Of a stretch of DNA of 64,000 bases, positions 36,062 to 45,004 are shown piece by piece (the first letter of the stretch is position 1; each line of letters starts with the position of its first letter). Origin of the DNA: Biomaibacter acetigenes (GTDB lineage: Bacteria > Bacillota > Thermosediminibacteria > Thermosediminibacterales > Tepidanaerobacteraceae); the NCBI RefSeq assembly GCF_003691585.1, contig NZ_CP033169.1:2480001-2544000 (forward strand). Direction: 5' to 3'. The notes beneath the pieces are model-generated. The model was not told where the DNA came from. It was given only the letters and a program-made list of their open reading frames with translations, and did not search any database. Both the position numbers and the translations under genes were made by a program.

Positions 36062-37544
36062 ATTCTATGATAAAGGCCGGCATGTTAATATTGCCGTCGG
36101 TGCACTTTAACCATATGCGCTCATGGTCCTTGGGAAAAATTACCCTGTATTGTCTGCCGTCTTCGGTCTTCGCCGTCTTGTTCCTGCTTCCCATGGCCTT
36201 GCCTATCCAGCGAAGGAGGGTAATCCTCACAAAGGGCTCCACTTCCGGTAACTTTGCAAGATTTATCCTGTTTTGAAAGATGAGGCCTTCCAGTATCTCC
36301 CTCTCCTGCTCCAAAGACATCAAATATTCCTTAAGTTTTTGGCTTTTTGACTCACTGCAGTCCCGAACGGCGCCGGTGTTGCCGCTTTCGGAGTAGTTCC
36401 TGGTCTTAGGTTTTAATTTAAAAGTGCAGGGCTTTTCATCCCATACCCCTACTGTGATGCTCTCGGTGGCCCTTTCAAACTCTCCTGCCAGGTGACGGGT
36501 ATTGAAAGCTCCAAAGGCTGCCGCTGAAAGCCTGTGAGCCTCATTTAGATCTTTGCATGCTGCAAAAGCTGCCGCAAGTTTTAAATAGTCGGTCTTCCGG
36601 CTTAAGGTCCTTGAACGGCTTTCAGCGATTCTGGCCGCAAAGCGGGTGATCTTCCTTATTATCTCATTGGTCACATTGAAAAGCCGGTATGCCTCGCTTT
36701 CATCTCCCCCATAGCCCAAAAACCAGCCTGTTAGATTGAACCACTTGCTCTTTATCTCCCCTCTAACCTCATCGGCTTCAGGGATGCGGTCGATCCGAGG
36801 GACGGAAAGCTCATATTCCACCAGCTTTTCGACCACGCTATTCACTACATCCTCATCCAGGTTTTTAAGAAATTCTTCGATGGCTGATGAGAACCGCTGC
36901 AAATCCTTTATGAAATCCCGAAGATAATCAATCATGCGGTCTTTATAGACTATAAAGGCTTCGGTCTTCATAAGCTCATCAGCCCGCGAACTCTGGAGGC
37001 TTGCGATGTAGTCAGTGGCATTGTGGTAAATGCTCTCGAAGTCCCCGTTCAAATCCTGCCACCATCGGTGAATAGCCGCCGTGTCAGGGGATGAAGAAAG
37101 GTCTATTATCTTCAGGAGGGCGGTGTATATCCTTTCAAATAATGAAGGCTCCAGAGACCCGCCATATCCAGAAAGGCTTTCCAGCCTGATGGTCATCCTT
37201 TCGATCTCAATGGAGTAAGGGCTGAGCTGGTACCTGAACTTCTTATTCTTGAATTCCTCCAGGGTGGCGGCTTTTGTGGTATCCTGGGTGGAAATGAGGT
37301 TCTTCCACTGGGAAAGGGCATTTAAATCCTGCTCGCACTTTTCTATAGTATAATCTGAAAAAACGGCAAATTGCTTCATATAATCAAAAACATCTTCCTT
37401 ATAGAGCCAGTATCGCAGCCTCTGGTGCTGCTCATAAAAAAAGCGCAGGATAACCCTGTATCTTGCAGCGTTTTCTGCTGTCAAGTATCTTGCCTCATCC
37501 AGCGGTTTTAAAAGTTCCATGTTCAACCTGTCTATCTGCGGCAT
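36045..37544 (-). CDS. jetA: Wadjet type II subunit JetA (TIGR02677/DUF2397 family)
   Basis: A 499-residue mostly helical protein, the kleisin (MukF-like) subunit of type II Wadjet. An N-terminal winged-helix region (YRVILRFFYEQHQRLRYWLYKEDVFDYM, in sections) is followed by helical bundles. The C-terminal segment PFVRITLLRWIGKAM should contact the ATPase. GAGGGA precedes the ATG at 37544. It is the first gene of the four-gene operon and follows a hemerythrin gene by 32 bases. Confidence 0.87.
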   Translation of the reverse strand: MPQIDRLNMELLKPLDEARYLTAENAARYRVILRFFYEQHQRLRYWLYKEDVFDYMKQFAVFSDYTIEKCEQDLNALSQWKNLISTQDTTKAATLEEFKNKKFRYQLSPYSIEIERMTIRLESLSGYGGSLEPSLFERIYTALLKIIDLSSSPDTAAIHRWWQDLNGDFESIYHNATDYIASLQSSRADELMKTEAFIVYKDRMIDYLRDFIKDLQRFSSAIEEFLKNLDEDVVNSVVEKLVEYELSVPRIDRIPEADEVRGEIKSKWFNLTGWFLGYGGDESEAYRLFNVTNEIIRKITRFAARIAESRSRTLSRKTDYLKLAAAFAACKDLNEAHRLSAAAFGAFNTRHLAGEFERATESITVGVWDEKPCTFKLKPKTRNYSESGNTGAVRDCSESKSQKLKEYLMSLEQEREILEGLIFQNRINLAKLPEVEPFVRITLLRWIGKAMGSRNKTAKTEDGRQYRVIFPKDHERIWLKCTDGNINMPAFIIEFEDVG

Positions 37545-37576
37545 TTTGATCCCTCATCGATACAAAAGTTTTCCCG

Positions 37577-37984
37577 CTATTGCTGTTTAGCTTTCAAAAA
37601 CGCCCCCATTACCTTGTCCATCTTCCTGATATGGTTTGTGAGCCAGTCAAAAAGAAAATGGTTCACCTTTATCACCAGGGCCACGGTAGGGCCTTTTTGT
37701 TCCAGCTGCTGTTTCAAGTCCTGTAGATCCGAAATGAAATCATCGTGCATTTTTTTATGTATTTCATAATTCGGAAAATCCAGCGATTTCATACGTTCTT
37801 CCTCGGCTCCAAAATGCATTACCACGTAGTCCTCAAGAAACCTCAGGACTCCGGATATCTCCTCTTTTCCCTTACCTTTGGAACACGCTTCTACTAATCT
37901 ATTAATCCTGTTAAAAAGTTCCTTGTGCTGGCTGTCAATCTCCTCAACACCCGTAGCAAGGTCCTGTGTCCATTGTACTGCCAT
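37577..37984 (-). CDS. Bacteriohemerythrin
   Basis: A 135-residue single-domain hemerythrin with the di-iron ligand pattern: His20 (DSQHKEL), His and Glu in MHFGAEEERM, the two His of HKKMHDDF, and HIRKMD near residue 117. It binds oxygen reversibly; in anaerobes it is thought to sense or scavenge oxygen. It lies in the same direction as the Wadjet operon and only 32 bases upstream, with no terminator between, so read-through is likely even if function is unrelated. Confidence 0.9.
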   Translation of the reverse strand: MAVQWTQDLATGVEEIDSQHKELFNRINRLVEACSKGKGKEEISGVLRFLEDYVVMHFGAEEERMKSLDFPNYEIHKKMHDDFISDLQDLKQQLEQKGPTVALVIKVNHFLFDWLTNHIRKMDKVMGAFLKAKQQ

Positions 37985-38164
37985 ACAAAAACCCCCTTTT
38001 TACCCTGTCTTTTACCTCAATTGTAAAATATTATCGGCCTACTTTAAAGCAATATTTTGCTCCGGCGGAAGGACTTCAGTGCTCGTGGTCAAAACCCCGA
38101 ACCCCCAGTATTTAAACTAATGACGGAGAGCATCCTTCACAAATTCAAAAATTATGTTTTACAG

Positions 38165-39082
38165 TTAAATCAGGGCCGCTATAGCCAGCATCAGGCCTGT
38201 CAGCTGATATACCTGTACAGTTTTGACATTGGCCTCCATGAGCCGGGGAATATCGTCATAATATTTTTTTGCCTCGGCTATGGCTCGACGGGCCAGGGGA
38301 ATGCTAAGAAACGTCAGGAGCCACACAGGGCTTCCAGTAAAGATTATTAAAGGTAACAGACTGACATAAGCCATAACAAAAAGTGCCGTATATACACCGA
38401 CGGCCTTTTGTTTTCCTAGCCGCACCACCCAGTTTTTCTTTTGACCGCGGGCATCGGCTTCATAATCGGGATACTGGTTTATCAAGAGCACGTTGGCTAT
38501 CAAAAAGCCCAGGACCAGCGATGCCGGTACCACTTCAAGCCTTAAGGAATGGGTCTGGACCAGATATGTTCCCCCCATGACCAGAGGACCGAAAGTAAAA
38601 CCTACCACGAATTCTCCAAAGCCCCTATAAGCCAGCTTAAAGGGAGGCATGCTGTAAAAAGCCGCCAGAAGAAAGCCGAGAAGCCCTACCCACAGGACCA
38701 TAGGCTCCCGTACCATTGCAATATAAAGACCTATAACGGCGGCACCCGCCATAGTGACAACGGCGATAACCTTCGTCTCCCGTACGGTCAATAGTCCGTC
38801 CACAATGGTCTTTTTGCCTCCACTGAAGGGAGTCCTCTTTTCCGGAGCAATAAAGCGGTCTACCCCGGATTCATAATCCACAAATTCATTTATGGCATTC
38901 TTGCCTATTTCTATAAGATATATACCGGCAAGGCACCATAAAAACCAGTATATGTTAAATACCCCTTCCAAACCGTATGCCATGGCGGCTCCGCACACCA
39001 TAGGCACCGTAGAAGCCACCCATATCTTGGGGTCTGCCAGCTGCCAGAAGCCCCGCCACTGTCTTTTGAAATTTGTTGTCAT
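38165..39082 (-). CDS. UbiA-family prenyltransferase (MenA-like)
   Basis: A 305-residue polytopic membrane enzyme with the two Asp-rich prenyl-diphosphate motifs, NEFVDYESGVD near residue 67 and NQYPDYEADARGQKKN near 203. These bind magnesium-pyrophosphate. It attaches an isoprenoid chain to an aromatic acceptor, as in MenA (1,4-dihydroxy-2-naphthoate), but no quinone genes lie nearby. The ATG at 39082 is chosen for CAGGAGG upstream. Acceptor not determined. Confidence 0.82.
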   Translation of the reverse strand: MTTNFKRQWRGFWQLADPKIWVASTVPMVCGAAMAYGLEGVFNIYWFLWCLAGIYLIEIGKNAINEFVDYESGVDRFIAPEKRTPFSGGKKTIVDGLLTVRETKVIAVVTMAGAAVIGLYIAMVREPMVLWVGLLGFLLAAFYSMPPFKLAYRGFGEFVVGFTFGPLVMGGTYLVQTHSLRLEVVPASLVLGFLIANVLLINQYPDYEADARGQKKNWVVRLGKQKAVGVYTALFVMAYVSLLPLIIFTGSPVWLLTFLSIPLARRAIAEAKKYYDDIPRLMEANVKTVQVYQLTGLMLAIAALI

Positions 39083-39369
39083 AAAAATTTCCTCCTGAAT
39101 AATCGCTTTTGTATAAATTATATCAGTTTTAAAACTCAATGCCAAATTCCTTTATGATTTTTTTGAGCATGAATATTCATCTTTATTATGAGAAGGATTT
39201 TTTAACTATATAGCGAATTAAAGACAGAAGAATACTTGTAGGTGAATGACTTTTAGCTTAAGGAACATCATCAATATTATTTAGCAAGCTTAAAGTAGGT
39301 AAGGTATTCCAGTCTGGAAGCTTATCGAGATTATCACGGAACTTTAAAGCCTATCAGGAGGTTGCAACT

Positions 39370-40875
39370 TTGAAGAAGATTTTTGCAACGTTTGTTGTTT
39401 TACTTATAGTAGCAGCGGCTTTCTTTTTTATTTTTTCAATGCAGGGCACCTTGCCTCAAAGCAAACAAAGTTCTGAAATAGATAGTAAAATCCATGAAAA
39501 ACCCCAGAGAAATAAATACGATATCAGGCTTGAATATGATGGAAAAAACCACATAAAGGCCGAAATGGCCCTTACTTATGTAAACAATTCAAGCGCTCCT
39601 ATGAAGGAGCTGTATTTCCACCTTTACCCGAATATTTTCAGAGATAAAAAACACCTGCCCTTTTTCTCCTGGGACCTGCATCTGGTTTTCCCCGACGGAA
39701 TAAGCACCGGGGGCATTGATATCCTGGAGGCCCGCCAGGACGGGGAGCCTGTGGAGTGGACCACTCTCAACGGCGATGAAGCGCTGAAGCTTACATTAAA
39801 AAAGCCTGTGGACCCGGGAAAAAATTCTAAAATACAACTCAAGTTTGCCCTCACCATCCCCAGGGCCAACTACAGGTTTGGCTACATGATGTTCGGCAAA
39901 GACCGTATTACCCTTTCCCTGGGAAACTGGTACCCCCTGCTGGCGATATATGACGGCGGCAAGTGGAGCCTGGATAAACACCCTGCTTTTGGGGACCCCA
40001 CCTACAGCGACATTTCCGATTACACCGTCCGGTTCACGGTGCCTCAGGATTTTACGGTAGCAGCTTCGGGGGCGCTGCAGGGAAAATCCGCAAAAGACGG
40101 TAAGACCATCTACACATATTCCATGGAAAAAATCAGGGATTTTGCCGCAGCCCTGAGCAACAACTATGAAACCGCCGAAGATTTTGTGGACGGTATTAAA
40201 ATCATATCCTATTTTCACCCTGAAGACAAAAAGGGCGGTTTTATGGCCCTGGACATAGTAAAGCACGCTCTATCAGTGTATAACGACAGCTTTGGGAAAT
40301 ACCCCTACCCGGAGCTGAGGTTGGCTGAAGCCAACTTTTACGCCGGGGGAATGGAATTTCCAACTTTCATAATGATGAACACGGCAAAATATAAGGAACC
40401 CTACCTTTCCAGCACCTCTTTTGAAAGGTCCACTGCCCATGAAGTGGCCCATCAGTGGTGGTATGCCCTGGTGGGAAACGATCAGATAAATGAGCCCTGG
40501 GTGGATGAGGGCCTGACGGAATTTTCCGCACTTTATTATTTCGAAAAAAGGTATGGTCAGGCCGGCAGGGAATCTTATTTTGAAAGACAGGTAGATGCCA
40601 ACATGAGCCTCATCAAGGGCAGTAAAAGAAAAATGCAGGACCCCGTCCGTCTTTTCAAGAACAACCGCGAATATTTCGCCATTGTCTATGTTAAAGGAGC
40701 CCTGTTTTATGAGGACTTGAAAAATACCATCGGCGAGGAAAAAATGCTGGATTTTCTACGGTCATATTTTGATACGTATAAATACAAAAATGTGAGTTTC
40801 AACGAGTTTATTGAGTTTTTAAAGCAAAAGCATTATCCAGGCATAGACGACGGTTTCTTCAAGAAATGGTTTTAG
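39370..40875 (+). CDS. M1-family zinc metallopeptidase
   Basis: A 501-residue aminopeptidase-like protein. A single N-terminal membrane anchor (residues 5-24) suggests action outside the membrane. A beta-rich N-terminal domain precedes the exopeptidase motif GGMEF at 326-330, the zinc site HEVAH at 357-361 and Glu380 (NEPWVDEGLTE). The C-terminal domain of classical M1 enzymes is absent or very short. The TTG start at 39370 has AGGAGG upstream. It stands alone, with a 287-base upstream gap that holds no other gene. Confidence 0.88.
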   Translation: MKKIFATFVVLLIVAAAFFFIFSMQGTLPQSKQSSEIDSKIHEKPQRNKYDIRLEYDGKNHIKAEMALTYVNNSSAPMKELYFHLYPNIFRDKKHLPFFSWDLHLVFPDGISTGGIDILEARQDGEPVEWTTLNGDEALKLTLKKPVDPGKNSKIQLKFALTIPRANYRFGYMMFGKDRITLSLGNWYPLLAIYDGGKWSLDKHPAFGDPTYSDISDYTVRFTVPQDFTVAASGALQGKSAKDGKTIYTYSMEKIRDFAAALSNNYETAEDFVDGIKIISYFHPEDKKGGFMALDIVKHALSVYNDSFGKYPYPELRLAEANFYAGGMEFPTFIMMNTAKYKEPYLSSTSFERSTAHEVAHQWWYALVGNDQINEPWVDEGLTEFSALYYFEKRYGQAGRESYFERQVDANMSLIKGSKRKMQDPVRLFKNNREYFAIVYVKGALFYEDLKNTIGEEKMLDFLRSYFDTYKYKNVSFNEFIEFLKQKHYPGIDDGFFKKWF

Positions 40876-40935
40876 GCAGATTCAAAAGGCTTATACCTCC
40901 GTTTTATTATGCGTTATGTGTAAAAAATTCCTTAC

Positions 40936-41925
40936 TTAACCGTTTAAATCGATGCGTTCCCCCAGGCCCATGACCAGAGCCTTTTTATATACCATGGCGG
41001 CACAGGCCACATCTTCCACGGCGATGCCTACGGTCTTGAAGAGGGTAATTTCATCATCGTGCTCCCTGCCCGGCATACTGCCCGATGTTATTTCCCCCAG
41101 TTCGGCATATATATTGTCCGGCGAGAATACACCTTTGCCCATGGGTATTAGAAAATCCCCCGCCTCGGCCAGCACCGCTTCCCGGGAATCCACCACTATT
41201 TTCCCCGCCATTTTCAGCAGTTCTTCGGGGATTTCCTGCATCCGGGGGGTGTATGCCCCTATGGCATTTATGTGGGCACCCTTTTTCAGGCTTTCTGCAG
41301 AAAACACCGGCTTTGTTGAAGTGGTGGCGGTTATCACCACATCGGCGTCCATCACCGCTTCATCCGATTTTTTTGCAGCTACGAATCTTACACCTTTCAG
41401 CTTCATTTTCATATCTTCTATGTACTTTGCCGCCCGTTCTTTATCTTGATCATATATCCTGGCTTCTTTTATGTCCCGGACGCAGCATACCGCTTCCAGC
41501 TGGGTCCTGCCCTGGACCCCGGCGCCTATCACTGCAGCGATACGGGAATCCCTGCGGGCAAGGTGTTTTGTCGCCGCTCCTGAAGCCGCTCCGGTGCGGA
41601 GGGCCGTAAGATAAGCGCCGTCCATTACTGCGAGCGGTTCGCCGGTGCTTTCGTCGATCACCGCCACCGCCGAATTTATGGTGGGCTTGCCGGCATAGAT
41701 ATTTCCTGGAAAAACCGACACCATTTTAACAGCCACACCGCTTCCCTGCACATGTCCCGGCATAAAAATAGCATCACCTTCGGCAGTGCCTTCCACATGG
41801 ATCACCGTCCTCAGAGGCACCTTCGCCCTGCCGGCCGAAAAGGCCGCAAAGGCCTGTTCCAGAGCTTCAATGGCCTCTCCCATGGAAAGGGCTTTTTCCA
41901 CATCACTTCTCTTTAAAACCAACAT
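40936..41925 (-). CDS. Ornithine cyclodeaminase / mu-crystallin family dehydrogenase
   Basis: A 329-residue NAD(P)-dependent enzyme. The Rossmann motif is GAGVQGRTQLEA near residue 134, with VKMVSVFPGN and the LRTGAASGAATKHLA loop of the family. Members act as ornithine cyclodeaminase, archaeal-type alanine dehydrogenase or ketimine reductase, and sequence alone does not choose. GGGAGG precedes the ATG at 41925. It is a single-gene unit. Confidence 0.85.
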   Translation of the reverse strand: MLVLKRSDVEKALSMGEAIEALEQAFAAFSAGRAKVPLRTVIHVEGTAEGDAIFMPGHVQGSGVAVKMVSVFPGNIYAGKPTINSAVAVIDESTGEPLAVMDGAYLTALRTGAASGAATKHLARRDSRIAAVIGAGVQGRTQLEAVCCVRDIKEARIYDQDKERAAKYIEDMKMKLKGVRFVAAKKSDEAVMDADVVITATTSTKPVFSAESLKKGAHINAIGAYTPRMQEIPEELLKMAGKIVVDSREAVLAEAGDFLIPMGKGVFSPDNIYAELGEITSGSMPGREHDDEITLFKTVGIAVEDVACAAMVYKKALVMGLGERIDLNG

Positions 41926-42325
41926 AAAATACCCTCCCTTTTAATTGAATATTTTACCTCAATTTATAATTTTTAGTGGATTCTGCCCTTAACAAATTTA
42001 ACTCATAAGTTGGAATTTGCGCCTCCAAATTCCTTCTATTCCGGTCGCTGACCTCCGGCCTCCGATATTATACATATACCTAAATTCTTTATTTTTCTTT
42101 AAAATCCTGCCGGAGAAAAAAATAATGCCGGCCTTTTATGACCGGCGTCGGAATATGAAAGACATGATACAGCACAGGAGTGAGACCTCCGGTGGTAATA
42201 GGCGTGGTATCCAGGGTCATCACCTTACTCTCAAAAGCAATAAAAATAGCCAGGGCAGAATCAAAGCCCCAGCTTTTTTATACACTAGAGGATACACTGC
42301 GAGATAGGCACCGGTGCATTATAAG
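41926..42325. other. Non-coding interval with repeat-like DNA
   Basis: About 400 bases. Near 42010-42070 is a GGAATTTG/CAAATTCC dyad beside CCGGTCGCTGACCTCCGGCC, similar to sequences near 10915 and 21797. A terminator candidate lies at 42240-42273 and the palindrome GCACCGGTGC at about 42309. No gene with a ribosome site was found. Confidence 0.5.
42240..42273. terminator. Terminator after the TPR lipoprotein gene
   Basis: GCCAGGGC and GCCCCAGC arms (with two wobble pairs) followed on the minus strand by TATTTTTATT; the plus strand also ends in six T, so it may work both ways. Confidence 0.5.
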
Positions 42326-44464
42326 TTACTTTATGTCGGAAATCAAATACTGTCCGTTTTTCTCGATGAAGTTTATCATCACACCTTTTTCCGGATCCGA
42401 CATGTCTTTTATTATTTTTAAAGGTCCCTGGCGTTCAGCGACGGGGTCTTTAAAATCTAACATCCAGTTCTGACCCAGGGGGTTTTGCACAAGCTTCATC
42501 TGTTTTGCCTTTTCAACTAAGGCTTTATCGGTCACCCATTTTTCCGCTTCGCCGTCTCCGGTGCTGAGAGCATATATGAATTCCACCAGGGTATTATAGG
42601 CCGTGGGTATGGTCTTCTTTTCCTTTAATACATATCCATCCCCCTGGCGCTCCCAGGTGCTCTGGAAGTGTCTGTGGGGGCCGGCGTTGCTTTCATGGAA
42701 GATGTTATCCCTGCCATCTCCGCAATACCAGGAATCCCCTTCCAGTATGACCTCCGCGATGCCATGCCCTGCAAAGGTCAATTTGCCATGGCTGTTGTAC
42801 CATCCCGTCCTCGGGGAGCTCCATACGATCCACCATCTGCCGTCATCCTCAAGCCTTAAAACCTTATATACCGGAACGGGGCTGCCACTGCCGCCGGAGG
42901 CCGCATCATACACTACCCCCATCTCCACGGTGTTGTCCGAACCGGGAGAAAGCCTGGCATTTATCACCATAAAGCTCGGGGAAAATCCATGGGCATCCTC
43001 GTCGGCGGAGTAAAACACCTGGGAATGGAATTTATCTTTATCCCACCAGAATATGGCGTGGCCATCGGCATAACCTCCCACAAACTTGGAGTCTGTGGAA
43101 AAGTCCACCAGCACCGTCTGGGGAAAGCCGCCATCCTGGTCCTCGGCCTGCAGTGACTTTACGGCTATATTTTGCTCGCTGCCCCATTTTTCAAGCTCAT
43201 TTAACTTTTGCCATCTTTCCTCAGGGCTCAAAGACGATAAGTAAACACTTAATTTTTCGAAGCCTTTGATACCCTTTAACCGCCGGAGGGCTTTGTCGGC
43301 AGGCATCATAGCCAGGATCTGATCATCGGTACCTTCTTTATAAAGACTTTTAGATATATCCTTTGATTTTTGATAATTTTCACGGGCTTTATCATACTGC
43401 TTCAAACCCTCGTAACTTCTGCCCAGATTAAGGTATGCCTGGGCCCTGACTTTTTTAAGAAATGCCGGCTCCTCGGGCTGATTGCCTTCACCGGGTTTGG
43501 GTATTCGTGCCTGTGCCTTTAAAATATTATTAAAAACACCTATGGCCTTTTCATATTCACCCAAATCATTGAGGGCCTTGGCCCTTACCATTTCAAATTG
43601 ATAGGCCGGAGGGTAATATTCGCCTTGTATAGCAAGGCCCTTTTCAAGACCCGTTTCTATGGATTTTATCGCATCCTCGGGCCGGCCAACCTTTTGCTGA
43701 GCATCGGCAAGATAATACCATAAAAAGGGCGCATTGGGCATTTGTTTTAATTGCTGCAGATAATAATCAACTACTTTTGGAAAATATGCTTTATACATAT
43801 CTTCAGCCGAAATAAAGCCAACTCCAACCCAGCGCAGCACATTCACCATCATGGCCGTCCCGGTGTCCTTTTGCCATACTGCCAGCAGCGCCCTATCATC
43901 GGGGCCATACTCTCCGGTAATTTTTCCCGGTTGGAGAATCTCCAGCTTATGATATCCGGTAGAAGCAAGTTCTTTCAGGGTACCTTCCTGCCACTGAAAG
44001 ATGCCGAGGCCATTTCCTGCAGATGCTCCAATGGTTCCGCCGATTAAAACCTCAGGTCTAGCATCCCCGGTGATGTCTGCAAAATCCATCAGATCCAGGT
44101 CATATCCGAATCCCTTTTGCTCCCATACTTTCTGCCACTTCCCCTCTTTTTTCTTGAGGACCATGGCCCCCACATCACTGGCATTATCTCCCACCTTGTA
44201 GGTAGCCACGATCTCATCCTGCAAGTCGCCATCCAGGTCCTTTTCTCGAACAGCTCCAACCTTATCGGGGTTGCTGGGGGGAAAGAACTTCGCTCCCGCC
44301 GGCAGGAAGTTTTGGGCAATAGCCGCCGCATCTTCCTTTTCCTCCACCTGGGCACTGGCCACCCGGGGCGCCTTTATGGTGCTTCCCGGTGAAGGCAGCA
44401 TACTACAGCCTGTGACAATAAGTCCCGCGGAAATTATCAGTGCGGTAAATTTTTTAAGTTCCAT
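42326..44464 (-). CDS. Lipoprotein with FG-GAP-like and TPR regions
   Basis: A 712-residue surface lipoprotein with lipobox VTGC (Cys20). Residues 60-200 contain aspartate-rich repeats (DLDGDLQDEIV, DITGDARPEVLIGG) like FG-GAP/VCBS blades. Residues about 220-390 form tetratricopeptide repeats (FLWYYLADAQQKVGRPEDAIKSI in sections, AYLNLGRSYEGLKQYDKARENY). The C-terminal third is a beta-rich domain of unknown type. The ATG at 44464 is chosen over one six bases earlier because GGAG is then 9 bases away. The role is unknown; protein-protein interaction at the cell surface is inference. Confidence 0.78.
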   Translation of the reverse strand: MELKKFTALIISAGLIVTGCSMLPSPGSTIKAPRVASAQVEEKEDAAAIAQNFLPAGAKFFPPSNPDKVGAVREKDLDGDLQDEIVATYKVGDNASDVGAMVLKKKEGKWQKVWEQKGFGYDLDLMDFADITGDARPEVLIGGTIGASAGNGLGIFQWQEGTLKELASTGYHKLEILQPGKITGEYGPDDRALLAVWQKDTGTAMMVNVLRWVGVGFISAEDMYKAYFPKVVDYYLQQLKQMPNAPFLWYYLADAQQKVGRPEDAIKSIETGLEKGLAIQGEYYPPAYQFEMVRAKALNDLGEYEKAIGVFNNILKAQARIPKPGEGNQPEEPAFLKKVRAQAYLNLGRSYEGLKQYDKARENYQKSKDISKSLYKEGTDDQILAMMPADKALRRLKGIKGFEKLSVYLSSLSPEERWQKLNELEKWGSEQNIAVKSLQAEDQDGGFPQTVLVDFSTDSKFVGGYADGHAIFWWDKDKFHSQVFYSADEDAHGFSPSFMVINARLSPGSDNTVEMGVVYDAASGGSGSPVPVYKVLRLEDDGRWWIVWSSPRTGWYNSHGKLTFAGHGIAEVILEGDSWYCGDGRDNIFHESNAGPHRHFQSTWERQGDGYVLKEKKTIPTAYNTLVEFIYALSTGDGEAEKWVTDKALVEKAKQMKLVQNPLGQNWMLDFKDPVAERQGPLKIIKDMSDPEKGVMINFIEKNGQYLISDIK

Positions 44465-44485
44465 ATACATCCTCTCCTTAGTTTG

Positions 44486-44528
44486 TGTCAGGGTGTGTCA
44501 CGGTGACAGTTCTTATGACACACTGACA
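44486..44528. repeat. REP-like hairpin repeat
   Basis: TGTCAGGGTGTGTCA and TGACACACTGACA arms around a core CGGTGACAGTTCTTA. The architecture (TGNGTCA arm, GGNGACNGTTCT core, TGACNCA arm) matches the repeat at 50178-50202. Confidence 0.6.
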
Positions 44529-44919
44529 GAAAACACATTGATTGTTGGACCCTATTCCAATTTTTCGGCGCCGAATGGGCGCAATCTTCTATCTATAACT
44601 CACAGTATAAATATAAAATATAAAAGTTTCCTGCCGGCAGAGGACTTAGTTTTAACATCTAAATCCATTATAGTATCCTATGTGATTAAAAGGGTTATAA
44701 AAGTGTTATAAAAGGGTTAAACAAGATCTTTCCGTACGATATCTTCTGCACCGCCGAAACCCCCCTCAAGCTAGGCCTTTAAAATACCTACATTCATTCT
44801 TAACTATATCATACAATAATAATTGTTGAAAGGTGATGTTAACTGCAGGAAAAGGAAAATACGGCCGGCCTATGGAGGCAAAAACAGCCGTTTTTTCAAC
44901 CCTGATAAAGTCAAAATTA

Positions 44920-44949
44920 TTGCAATAAAGTGTCACTATGATATATAAT
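44920..44949 (+). promoter_or_regulatory. Housekeeping-type promoter
   Basis: TTGCAA, 18-base spacer, TATAAT, located about 55 bases upstream of the ATP-grasp gene start. Confidence 0.55.
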
Positions 44950-45004
44950 TATATCAGGCGCCGGGCCGTCACCGTCATCAAAATTTAATAAGGGGGAATA
45001 AAAG

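Larger units (their letters stand above)
44465..45004. other. Non-coding interval between divergent genes
   Basis: 540 bases. It holds a REP-like hairpin (44486-44528), AT-rich DNA, and a housekeeping promoter for the ATP-grasp gene (44920-44949). Nothing else was recognised. Confidence 0.55.
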
